DNA of 42,692 bases from Myxococcaceae bacterium (lineage in GTDB: Bacteria > Myxococcota > Myxococcia > Myxococcales > UBA5297). Under the pieces are notes generated by a model that made no database searches, was not told the origin of the DNA, and saw nothing but the letters and a program-made list of their open reading frames with translations. Location of the stretch: positions 1 to 42,692 of the forward strand of contig JAFVYB010000076.1 in NCBI GenBank assembly GCA_017500825.1, in the 5' to 3' direction. How positions within the stretch are numbered: the stretch's first letter is position 1; every line of letters starts with the position of its first letter. Shown piece by piece: positions 25,253 through 32,458 of the stretch. The translations under genes were made by a program, and so were the position numbers.

Positions 25253-26308
25253 ATGCTCAAAAAAATCGCCTGCGCCTTTGCCGTCCTCATCGCCCTCGCC
25301 GCGTGCGCCGCCTTTGTCGCCTGGAAGTGGTGGCAGGCCTCGGTCGATCGCTTTGCCGAAACAGCCTTTGGCGCTGACGGGGAGCGCGTCGTCGAGATCC
25401 CGCGCGGGGCAGGCATGAAGCGCGTGGCGAAAATCCTCATGGACGCCGGGGTGGTGGCCAAAGACGAGCGGCGGCTTTTGGCGATGGCCAAGGCGCGGGG
25501 GCTGGATCGGCGCGTCAAGGCGGGTGAGTTCGCCTTTGCCGGGGCGCTGACGCCTATCGAGGTGCTCGAACGCATCGCCAGTGGGCGGGTCAAGCTCTAC
25601 ACCTGCACGGTGCCCGAGGGGCTCAGGGTCGATGAGATCGTGCCTGTCCTGGAGAAGTGCGGTTACGGCGCGCGGGCCGACTTCGAAAAGGCGCTCGCCG
25701 ACCAGAAGCTGATCGAGCGGGCGGGGCTGGGCGCGCACAAGAGCTTTGAGGGCTACCTCTTTCCCGACACCTACGCCTTTCCCAAGGGCGCGCGGCCCGA
25801 GGCGATCCTGCTCAAGATGGTCAGCCGCTTCCGCGAGGAATACGCCCAGGCCGACAAGTCGCGGCAGGCGGGGATCAGCCTCGACATGCACCAGACGGCG
25901 ACCTTGGCCTCGATCATCGAGAAGGAAACCGGGGTGGCCGTCGAGCGACCGCGCATCTCCTGCGTGTTTCACAACCGCCTGAAGAAGAAGATGAAGCTGC
26001 AGACCGACCCGACGGTCATCTACGCCAAGCTGATGCGCTACGGCTTCTTCGACGGCGACATCCGGCGCGCCGACCTTGAATACAAGCACCCCTACAACAC
26101 CTACACGATCAAGGGGCTGCCGCCGGGACCCATCGCCAGCGCCGGGCGGGCCGCGCTCGACGCCGCGCTCAACCCGATGAAGTGCGACGACCTCTTCTTC
26201 GTGGCCTGCGGCGGTGGAACGCACCAGTTCTGCCCCGACTACGACTGTCACAAGCGCTGGGTCGCCGAGTGCCAGCTCGGCAAGAGGCCCGCGCCCGCCA
26301 GGAAGTGA
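25253..26308 (+). CDS. mltG: Endolytic murein transglycosylase MltG
   Basis: 351 aa from the ATG at 25253, which directly precedes the single N-terminal membrane anchor (KKIACAFAVLIALAACAAF). The longer frame upstream adds an unrelated Pro/Arg leader. It cuts nascent glycan strands in the periplasm and helps set strand length. A LysM-like segment (~residues 40-105) leads to the YceG catalytic domain with EGYLFPDTYAFPKG, the catalytic Glu223 in LASIIEKETG, and HPYNTYTIKGLPPGPIASAG. The C-terminus has extra cysteines (CGGGTHQFCPDYDC), unusual for MltG. mutL follows after 69 bp. Confidence 0.92.
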   Translation: MLKKIACAFAVLIALAACAAFVAWKWWQASVDRFAETAFGADGERVVEIPRGAGMKRVAKILMDAGVVAKDERRLLAMAKARGLDRRVKAGEFAFAGALTPIEVLERIASGRVKLYTCTVPEGLRVDEIVPVLEKCGYGARADFEKALADQKLIERAGLGAHKSFEGYLFPDTYAFPKGARPEAILLKMVSRFREEYAQADKSRQAGISLDMHQTATLASIIEKETGVAVERPRISCVFHNRLKKKMKLQTDPTVIYAKLMRYGFFDGDIRRADLEYKHPYNTYTIKGLPPGPIASAGRAALDAALNPMKCDDLFFVACGGGTHQFCPDYDCHKRWVAECQLGKRPAPARK

Positions 26309-26377
26309 CGCCAGAGCGCGCGACGATTTCCGCCCGCCGACGCCCCCCTGATTCGCCCCGCTTCGCCAGGTGACGCC

Positions 26378-28363
26378 ATGCCCCTCGTCCAACGCCTCTC
26401 GGAAACGCTGATCAACCAAATCGCCGCCGGTGAAGTCGTCGAGCGCCCCGCCTCGGTGGCCAAGGAGCTGTGCGAGAACGCCATCGACGCCGGCGCGCGC
26501 TCCATCACCGTCGAGATCGCCGAGGGCGGCACGCGGCGGATCGTGGTCAGCGACGACGGCTGCGGCATGTCGCCGGAGGACGCCAAGGCCTGTCTGGAAC
26601 GCCACGCCACGAGCAAGCTGCGCGAGGAAGCGGGGCTCAAGCGCATCGGCACGCTGGGGTTTCGCGGCGAAGCCATCCCGGCCATCGCCTCTGTCTCGCG
26701 ATTCAGCCTCACCACCTGTCTCAACCCGGCGGCGGCGCGCGTGCGGGCGTCGTGGGAGACGAACCGGGAGCGCCAACGCGGCGACGAGGGGCTGCCGATT
26801 CGCGCCGGGGACAAAGCGCCGGGCAAGGCCAAGTCGGGCATGCGCGTCATCGTCGAGGGCGGCAGGCTGGTGAAGGTCGAGGAGGTCGGGGCGCCGCCAG
26901 GGACGCGCATCGAGGTGGCGGACCTGTTTTTCAACACGCCCGCGCGGCGCAAGTTCCTCAAGCGCGCCAGCACCGAGGCCACGCATCTGATTGAGGCGGT
27001 GACGCGTCTGGCGCTGGCCCGTCCGGAGATCGCCTTTCGCCTCATCAACAATGGGCGGCTGGTTTTTTCGGCGCCCGCCGTTCGACGCGACGTTCGCGAG
27101 CGCATGGCCATCGCCCTGGGAGCGGAGGCCGCCGAACACCTCCTGCCGCTCGACCTCAGGCGCGGCCATGTGCGCGTCCATGGCCAGATCACCTCGCCCG
27201 ATCACACGCTCTCGACCACGCGGGGCATCTACACCTTCGTCAACGGGCGCTTTGTGCGCGACCGCGGCCTCGTCGCCGTGATTCAGCGCGCCTACGCCGA
27301 CGTGACCATGCCCGGGCGCAATCCAGCGGCGGTGATCTTCATCGAGCTGCCCCTCGAAGAGGTCGACATCAACGTCCACCCGCAAAAGCTGGAGGTGCGC
27401 TTTGCCGACGCGCAGGCCGTGACCGGGACCGTCTTTCGCGCTGTGCAGGAGGCGCTGCGGCCGTCGCCGTGGCTCGCGGGACAGGCCGAGGTCAAAAATG
27501 AACTCGGCGAACCGTCCGCCAACTACGCGCTCGCGACGCCCACGGCGGAGCCCGCGCTTTCGCCCGAGGCGATCTGGGGCAAGTCGCCCGACGCGCAGGA
27601 TCGGAGCGTCCCCCTCGTCCGCCACAGCTACGCCTCGATTCCGCTCTCGTTCAGGCCGCGTCCCGGAGTCGTCATCGCGCCGCAGAGTGCGCCCGCGGAG
27701 GCGTCCATCGCCAAGACTGCGAACGCCGACAGCGCGCCTCAGCGTCCGGGGGAGGTCGCGAAGGCAGAAACCGGCGGCTTTTTCCGCTCGCTCACCGTCA
27801 TCGGACAATTCGCCGCCACCTATGTCGTCTGCGAGGCGCCCGGACCCAGGCTCGTGGTGATCGACCAGCACGCGGCGCACGAGCGCGTTCGATTCCACGC
27901 CCTGCGCGAGGCTTTCCGCGCCAGAAAGCCAGTGGCGCAGCCCTTTCTCATCCCGACGACGATTGAACTTTCCGCCGCCGAAGCCAGCGCCCTGGCCGAG
28001 CACGCCGAGTCGCTGCGCGATGTCGGGTTTGATCTGGAGCCCTTTGGCGGCAACGCGATCGCGCTCAAGGCGGTGCCGTCCCAGCTCGTCGACGGCGATC
28101 ACAGGCAAATGCTCGCCGATTTGGCAGGGGAACTTTTGCAGGTGGGCAAGGGGCGGGCCTTTGACGAGGCCATGGACCACGCGCTGGCGACGATGGCCTG
28201 TCACTCGGCGGTGCGGGCCCATCAGGCGCTCAGTCACGAGGAACTGCGCGCGCTGCTCGACGCGCTCGACGGGGTCGACTTCAACACGCGCTGTCCGCAC
28301 GGGCGCCCCATCGCCGCCCAAATCGGCATCCCCGACCTGGAAAAAGAAGTCGCGCGGCGCTGA
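26378..28363 (+). CDS. mutL: DNA mismatch repair protein MutL
   Basis: 661 aa. It links MutS mismatch recognition to strand removal. The GHKL ATPase domain is complete: IAAGEVVERPASVAKELCEN, DDGCGMSPEDA, HATSK and GFRGEAIPAIASVS. A transducer domain follows, then a Pro/Ala-rich linker (~380-465). The C-terminal dimerisation/nuclease domain keeps DQHAAHE (496-502), MACHSAVRA and RCPHGRPI, as in MutL types that nick DNA. The second Glu of the nuclease motif DQHA-x2-E-x4-E is replaced by His507. AGGTGA lies 5 nt before the ATG. The gene converges on the GH13 gene, 23 bp apart. Confidence 0.95.
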   Translation: MPLVQRLSETLINQIAAGEVVERPASVAKELCENAIDAGARSITVEIAEGGTRRIVVSDDGCGMSPEDAKACLERHATSKLREEAGLKRIGTLGFRGEAIPAIASVSRFSLTTCLNPAAARVRASWETNRERQRGDEGLPIRAGDKAPGKAKSGMRVIVEGGRLVKVEEVGAPPGTRIEVADLFFNTPARRKFLKRASTEATHLIEAVTRLALARPEIAFRLINNGRLVFSAPAVRRDVRERMAIALGAEAAEHLLPLDLRRGHVRVHGQITSPDHTLSTTRGIYTFVNGRFVRDRGLVAVIQRAYADVTMPGRNPAAVIFIELPLEEVDINVHPQKLEVRFADAQAVTGTVFRAVQEALRPSPWLAGQAEVKNELGEPSANYALATPTAEPALSPEAIWGKSPDAQDRSVPLVRHSYASIPLSFRPRPGVVIAPQSAPAEASIAKTANADSAPQRPGEVAKAETGGFFRSLTVIGQFAATYVVCEAPGPRLVVIDQHAAHERVRFHALREAFRARKPVAQPFLIPTTIELSAAEASALAEHAESLRDVGFDLEPFGGNAIALKAVPSQLVDGDHRQMLADLAGELLQVGKGRAFDEAMDHALATMACHSAVRAHQALSHEELRALLDALDGVDFNTRCPHGRPIAAQIGIPDLEKEVARR

Positions 28364-28386
28364 GCCGGAGCAACGTCTGCGACGTT

Positions 28387-29745
28387 TCAGGCGCGCCGGA
28401 GCACGCGACCGCCATGGGCAGGGAGGAGGACGCCGCCGCCTGCCTGTAAGCGTTCCTGGCAGAGCAGATCGTCGAGCGGGCGATCGCGCCAGTCCGGGGG
28501 CAACTCGATGCCGATTTCCTGACTCGCGGCGTTGACGGCGACGAGAACCGACTCGTTGCCGCAGGTGCGCGTGAAGGCCAGTTGCTCTGAGCGGACCAGA
28601 ACTTCCCGGTAATCGCCCCGGCAGAGCGCCTGGCTCGAACGCCGCAGGGCGATGAGATGTCGAATCGCGCCTTCCAGCCAGGGCGCGGGCAGGGACTGGA
28701 TGACCGACTCATCGAGCGCCGGGAGGCTGGGGCGCAGATCGTGATCGCCATCGCGCGTTCGCCTGCCGCGGATGCCCCACTCGCTGCCGTAATAAATCGA
28801 GGGCACGCCGGGCATGGTGAAGAGCAGGAGGTGGAGTGGGAAGAGGTGCGCCGGATTCCTGAGCTGGCTCGCCACGCGGTTGACGTCGTGATTGTCGGCA
28901 AAGGCATAGAGCGGTCGCCCGACATAAAGGCCGCCGTCGCCGAACTGGCGCCTGAACGAGTAGGCGATCTCGAAGAGGTTGCGGTCGTTGAAGCTCGAAT
29001 AGAGCCCCTTGAAGCACTCGTAGTTGGTCGTCGCGTCGAGGCGCTCGTCGCATGCCCAGCGCCGGTAGTCGCCATGAACCACCTCGCCCATGAGGAAGAA
29101 GTCGGGCCTCAGGCTTCGGCAGAACCGTGAGAGGTCGGAGAGGAAGCCGAGCTCGATGGCGTCGGCGGCGTCGAGGCGAAGACCAGCGATGTCGAAGTCG
29201 CGCACCCAGGCCTCGATGGCGCTGAAGAGATGCGCGCGCACGTCGGGATGAGCGTGGTTGAGTTTCACCAGGTCGTCGCACCCGTTCCAGCAGTCGTAGG
29301 CAAAGCCGTCGCCGCGACCGTTCTGGCGATCGAAGCGCAGGCCCGAAAACCAGCCGCAAAATTCGGACTGCTCGCGCTTTTCGCGCACGTCGCGGAAGGC
29401 CCAGAAGTCTCGCCCCACGTGGCGGAAGACGCCGTCGAGAAGGAGGCGGATGCCAGCGTCTTTGAGCGCGCGGGCAAAGCGCTGAAAGAGCGCCCAGTCG
29501 CCGAGACGGCGGTCGACGCGGAAGAGATCGGCCGTGTCGTAGCCGTGCGCGGTGGACTCGAAGATGGGGCCGATAAGAAGCGCGTTCACGCCCAGCGCGC
29601 GCCAGCGTTCGATCCAGTCAAAGAGTCGTTCCAGGCGTGGCTCGACAGGGCGGGCGAAGTCGTTGCGACGCGGCGCGTCACAGGCCCCCAGAGGGTAGAG
29701 GTGGTAGATGGCGCTGTCCCAAATCCAGTGGCTCATGGCGGTCAT
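28387..29745 (-). CDS. Cytoplasmic GH13 alpha-amylase-family enzyme
   Basis: 452 aa, no signal peptide. The (beta/alpha)8 barrel has the four GH13 regions: DGVFRHVG, GLRLDAADAI with nucleophile Asp192, FLMGEVVHGD with acid/base Glu221, and FADNHDVNR with Asp287. A C-terminal beta domain ends the protein. Such enzymes act on alpha-glucan or maltodextrin bonds; hydrolase versus transferase cannot be told from the motifs. The ATG at 29745 has AGGAG 6 nt upstream. Its promoter overlaps an 18-bp palindrome matching one in front of the adjacent tetR gene, so it is probably repressed by that regulator. Glycogen phosphorylase lies ~5 kb away, consistent with alpha-glucan use. Confidence 0.88.
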   Translation of the reverse strand: MTAMSHWIWDSAIYHLYPLGACDAPRRNDFARPVEPRLERLFDWIERWRALGVNALLIGPIFESTAHGYDTADLFRVDRRLGDWALFQRFARALKDAGIRLLLDGVFRHVGRDFWAFRDVREKREQSEFCGWFSGLRFDRQNGRGDGFAYDCWNGCDDLVKLNHAHPDVRAHLFSAIEAWVRDFDIAGLRLDAADAIELGFLSDLSRFCRSLRPDFFLMGEVVHGDYRRWACDERLDATTNYECFKGLYSSFNDRNLFEIAYSFRRQFGDGGLYVGRPLYAFADNHDVNRVASQLRNPAHLFPLHLLLFTMPGVPSIYYGSEWGIRGRRTRDGDHDLRPSLPALDESVIQSLPAPWLEGAIRHLIALRRSSQALCRGDYREVLVRSEQLAFTRTCGNESVLVAVNAASQEIGIELPPDWRDRPLDDLLCQERLQAGGGVLLPAHGGRVLRRA

Positions 29746-29762
29746 GTTCGACTCCTGACACT

Positions 29763-29780
29763 ATTTACCGATCGGTAAAT
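29763..29780. promoter_or_regulatory. TetR-type operator in the GH13 promoter
   Basis: ATTTACCGATCGGTAAAT is a perfect 18-bp palindrome overlapping the -10 box of the GH13 promoter. A near-identical site occurs in front of the tetR gene. Confidence 0.75.
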
Positions 29781-29805
29781 TATTGTCCTAAAAAAGAGGC
29801 GACAA
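29777..29805 (-). promoter_or_regulatory. Promoter of the GH13 gene
   Basis: On the minus strand, TTGTCG (29805-29800), a 17-bp spacer and TAATTT (29782-29777). The -10 box shares four bases with the palindromic operator, so bound repressor would block polymerase. Confidence 0.55.
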
Positions 29806-29813
29806 AGCGCCTC
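29790..29813 (-). terminator. Intrinsic terminator between tetR and GH13
   Basis: On the minus strand GAGGCG, loop CTTTGT, CGCCTC, then TTTTTT: a perfect 6-bp stem. It would end the tetR transcript and leave GH13 to its own promoter, whose -35 lies inside the stem. Confidence 0.75.
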
Positions 29814-29989
29814 AAGGTGAGGGGAAGAGCGGTCGGTGGCACGTTCTCAGGCCAGCAGCAGAGTCGCCTCGCGCGCTCTGGCCGGGGAAAGACAGTGGGG
29901 GGAGCCACGGGCGTGTCGCGCTGTCTTTCGCCGCCCGCGCATGGGCCACACTGAAGGGCGAAAGGAGCTGCCCCGCGCGCGGCCAGGCC

Positions 29990-30553
29990 TCAGGCGTAGA
30001 TGCCGTGCATGTATTGGTGGACAGCTTGAAAGGCGAGGTCCTGATCGAGCGCGATGGCGTCGTTGAGCGCGAGGGAGATCCAAGTGTTGATGACGCCGAG
30101 GAAGGTCACGGCGAGCTGGGCCGATCGACTATGGACGCGCGGGTTGGAGGCGGCGGCGAAAAGGCGCTTGAGCACCGCGTGCCAGCGTGCGGCGTAGGGG
30201 GCAAAGGCGCGGGCTGAAGCGCTTCCCGAGGGGGCGGACGCCAGGCAGATGACCAATCGGTAAAACTGGGGGCTTTGCCCGGCGAAATCAAAAAAGGCGC
30301 GCGTCACGCGATTGAGCGCCAGCGGCAGATCGTCCTGGTGGTTGGCGGCGCTCTCAAGGCGGGACTGGAAGGGCTCCAGCGACTCGGCGAGCAGCGCGAG
30401 GAGCAGCCCCTCTTTGCAACCGAAGTGATGGTAGAGCGTCGGTTTGGACACGCCCGCGCGGTCGACGATTTCCTGAATGCCAGTGCTTTCGTAACCGCGT
30501 TCGACAAATCGCTCGAGGGCCGTGTCGAGGAGGGCTGTTCTGGCGTCGTTCAT
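29990..30553 (-). CDS. TetR-family transcriptional repressor
   Basis: 187 aa. The N-terminal helix-turn-helix is clear: RTALLDTALERFVERGYEST, IQEIVDRAGVSKPTLYHHFG, KEGLLLALL. The C-terminal ligand/dimer domain (~65-187) is helical with no recognised effector motif. The operator copy at 30563-30578, just upstream of its start, points to autorepression, and the copy at 29763-29780 to control of the GH13 gene. No obvious ribosome site precedes the ATG. The regulator lies between the GH13 gene and the phosphodiester-glycosidase pair on the same strand. Confidence 0.88.
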   Translation of the reverse strand: MNDARTALLDTALERFVERGYESTGIQEIVDRAGVSKPTLYHHFGCKEGLLLALLAESLEPFQSRLESAANHQDDLPLALNRVTRAFFDFAGQSPQFYRLVICLASAPSGSASARAFAPYAARWHAVLKRLFAAASNPRVHSRSAQLAVTFLGVINTWISLALNDAIALDQDLAFQAVHQYMHGIYA

Positions 30554-30562
30554 GCCAATAAA

Positions 30563-30578
30563 TTTACCGAACGGTATA
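30563..30578. promoter_or_regulatory. TetR-type operator in front of tetR
   Basis: TTTACCGAACGGTATA matches the GH13-side palindrome at 14 of 16 positions and starts 10 bp upstream of the tetR ATG. Autoregulation is inferred. Confidence 0.65.
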
Positions 30579-30681
30579 AAAAGATGTCCACCACTTTCTG
30601 GCAGGCGATGGGCAGGCGCTGAGATCGACGCGCGTTTGGGGCGATTTTGACGCCGTTTGCGCCGATCTCATGCGGGCCTGG

Positions 30682-32457
30682 TCACTGCCTGCGCCGCCAC
30701 GGGAGGAGCGCGAGGAGCGCCATCGCCGACAGGGAGAGGGGAGCGCCGCCAGCCGCGCCGCAGCCGCCGCTTTCGATGGTCCAGAAGACGGGCGTCTGGC
30801 CCTCGCCCTGGCCCGGAACCTCGCCGTTGAGATCGCCGGGGAGGTCCTCGAAGGGCTGATCGCCGTCGGACGGAAGCTCGCCTGACTCGCCGTCGCCCGG
30901 TTGATCGCCATCTGGCTGTCCGCCCGCCTCGGTGTCGTCGCCGGGCAGACTCGCGTCCTCGTCGCCGCTGACAGGATCGCCCGCGTCGTCCTCTGGATGG
31001 CCCGCGTCCAAAACGGGGTCGGGCGTGTCGCAGGCGTCGCCCAGGCCATCGCTGTCGCTGTCGGCCTGATCCGGATTGACCGCCGATGGGCAATTGTCCG
31101 CCTCGTCCGCCACGCCGTCGCCGTCCGCGTCCACGACAAGTGGCTTGAGCGCGATGGCGAGCTGGGCTGTCGCGCCGGAAGAGACCGCGGCCGTGCCCTT
31201 GCCCGACTCGTAACCCGTGGCCGAGGCGCTGGCCGTGTAGTTGCCCGCGTCGAGGTTGGAAAAGCTGGCGATGCCGCTCGCGTTCGTCGTCTGGGTGGCG
31301 CCGCCGCCGAGGGAGACAGCGACCCCTTCGAGCAGCGAGTCGTCCGAGGCGTCGCTGACCTCGACGTTGAGCTTGCCCTGTTTGGCGATGCCGAGGCTGC
31401 CCCAGACCGTCTCGCCCAAGGTCGAGAGCGTGCGCTGGTGGGAGTTGGCGGTGTAGCCGGCCGCGCTGGCGGTGAGCGTGTAGGTGCCGAGCGGCAGATC
31501 AAAGGAGAAGTTGCCGTTCGCGTCGGTGGTGACGCTCTGGCCGCTGTTGAGTCGAACGGTGGCGCCGCTGACGCGGGTGGCCATGGAGCTGTCGGCCGCA
31601 TCGAAGACGACGCCGCGCAGGGTGGCGGTGGTCACGGCCGCGTCGGAGACGATGACGGCGAGGTGGTTGGCCACGACGCGCTGGCTGCCGTCGCTCGGGG
31701 TGTTGATGGCCGGGTAGCTCGACCCCGACTTGACGACGAGCGCCGATGAGCCGCCGCCGTCGAGGTTGATGGCGTTGTAGGCGCCCAGGCCGCGCATGAT
31801 GTCGCCCAGCTCGGAGCAATAGACGCCCTTGCTCGCCGAGGTCCGCCCGTCGACGACCACCATGTAGAGCTTCTTCTTGTCCTGCGAGAGGCCGATGCCC
31901 GAGCGCGGGTTGAGCGAGCCGCAGTGGCCGGGATCGCCGTCGGGGTAGCTGCTGATGGTCACGCCGTCGCGCACGATGTCCGGGTAGCCGGAGACGACGC
32001 CCTTCATCCAGCTGCTGTCGAAGGAGATGACCGCCGACTGGCGCGCGATCTCGGCGCGGCCCGAGCCAAAGGCGAAGGTGGCCATGTAGGTCGAGTCGGC
32101 CTTGCCCCACGAGGCGCCGTTGCCCGCCGCCATGCCCGTGGTCGAGTAGTCGCTGTAGCTGAAGAAGTCGCCGTTGATGGCCGCGTGCGCGCCGACCGCC
32201 TTGGCGAAGTTGCCGGGCGTCTTCTTGCGTTCGCTCGACGCGGTGGAGCGCAGCGAGATGCGCGGGTTGGAGAGGTCGACTTCGAGCGCGACGATGTTGA
32301 GCGTGCGCGGCGAACTCGTCGTCCGCTTGAGCTGGCGGATGCCGGCGTAGGGCGTGGTCCAGGTGTCGCCGGCCAGGGCGGTCAGGGGCAGGCCGAGGGC
32401 GGTGACAAGGCAGAGGGCGGTCAGCCGCGCCATGAGGTGTCGCGTCGCGCTTCTCAT
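30682..32457 (-). CDS. Secreted phosphodiester-glycosidase (NAGPA) protein with TSP3 repeats, paralogue 2
   Basis: 591 aa from the ATG at 32457, which has AAAGGAG 7 nt upstream and a signal peptide (MARLTALCLVTALGLPLTALA). Residues ~30-270 are a phosphodiester glycosidase/NAGPA domain: GAHAAINGDFF, GNGASWG, NPRSGIGLSQDKK, INLDGGGSSAL. Two carboxypeptidase-regulatory-like beta domains follow (ATRVSGATVRLNSGQS; LLEGVAVSLGGG). Next come thrombospondin-type-3 calcium loops (DADGDGVADEADNCPSAVN) and an acidic linker. The end is GGCGAAGG, a hydrophobic helix and WRRRQ, resembling MYXO-CTERM-like sorting tails. It is probably surface-anchored and acts on sugar phosphodiesters; the substrate is unknown. 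The start lies one base after the stop of its paralogue, so the two are probably co-translated. Confidence 0.82.
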   Translation of the reverse strand: MRSATRHLMARLTALCLVTALGLPLTALAGDTWTTPYAGIRQLKRTTSSPRTLNIVALEVDLSNPRISLRSTASSERKKTPGNFAKAVGAHAAINGDFFSYSDYSTTGMAAGNGASWGKADSTYMATFAFGSGRAEIARQSAVISFDSSWMKGVVSGYPDIVRDGVTISSYPDGDPGHCGSLNPRSGIGLSQDKKKLYMVVVDGRTSASKGVYCSELGDIMRGLGAYNAINLDGGGSSALVVKSGSSYPAINTPSDGSQRVVANHLAVIVSDAAVTTATLRGVVFDAADSSMATRVSGATVRLNSGQSVTTDANGNFSFDLPLGTYTLTASAAGYTANSHQRTLSTLGETVWGSLGIAKQGKLNVEVSDASDDSLLEGVAVSLGGGATQTTNASGIASFSNLDAGNYTASASATGYESGKGTAAVSSGATAQLAIALKPLVVDADGDGVADEADNCPSAVNPDQADSDSDGLGDACDTPDPVLDAGHPEDDAGDPVSGDEDASLPGDDTEAGGQPDGDQPGDGESGELPSDGDQPFEDLPGDLNGEVPGQGEGQTPVFWTIESGGCGAAGGAPLSLSAMALLALLPWRRRQ

Positions 32458-32458
32458 C

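Noticed and set aside
25055..28321. 1088-codon minus-strand frame opposite mltG and mutL
   Set aside because: mltG and mutL on the plus strand carry full family signatures, so the long minus frame is a GC-driven shadow.
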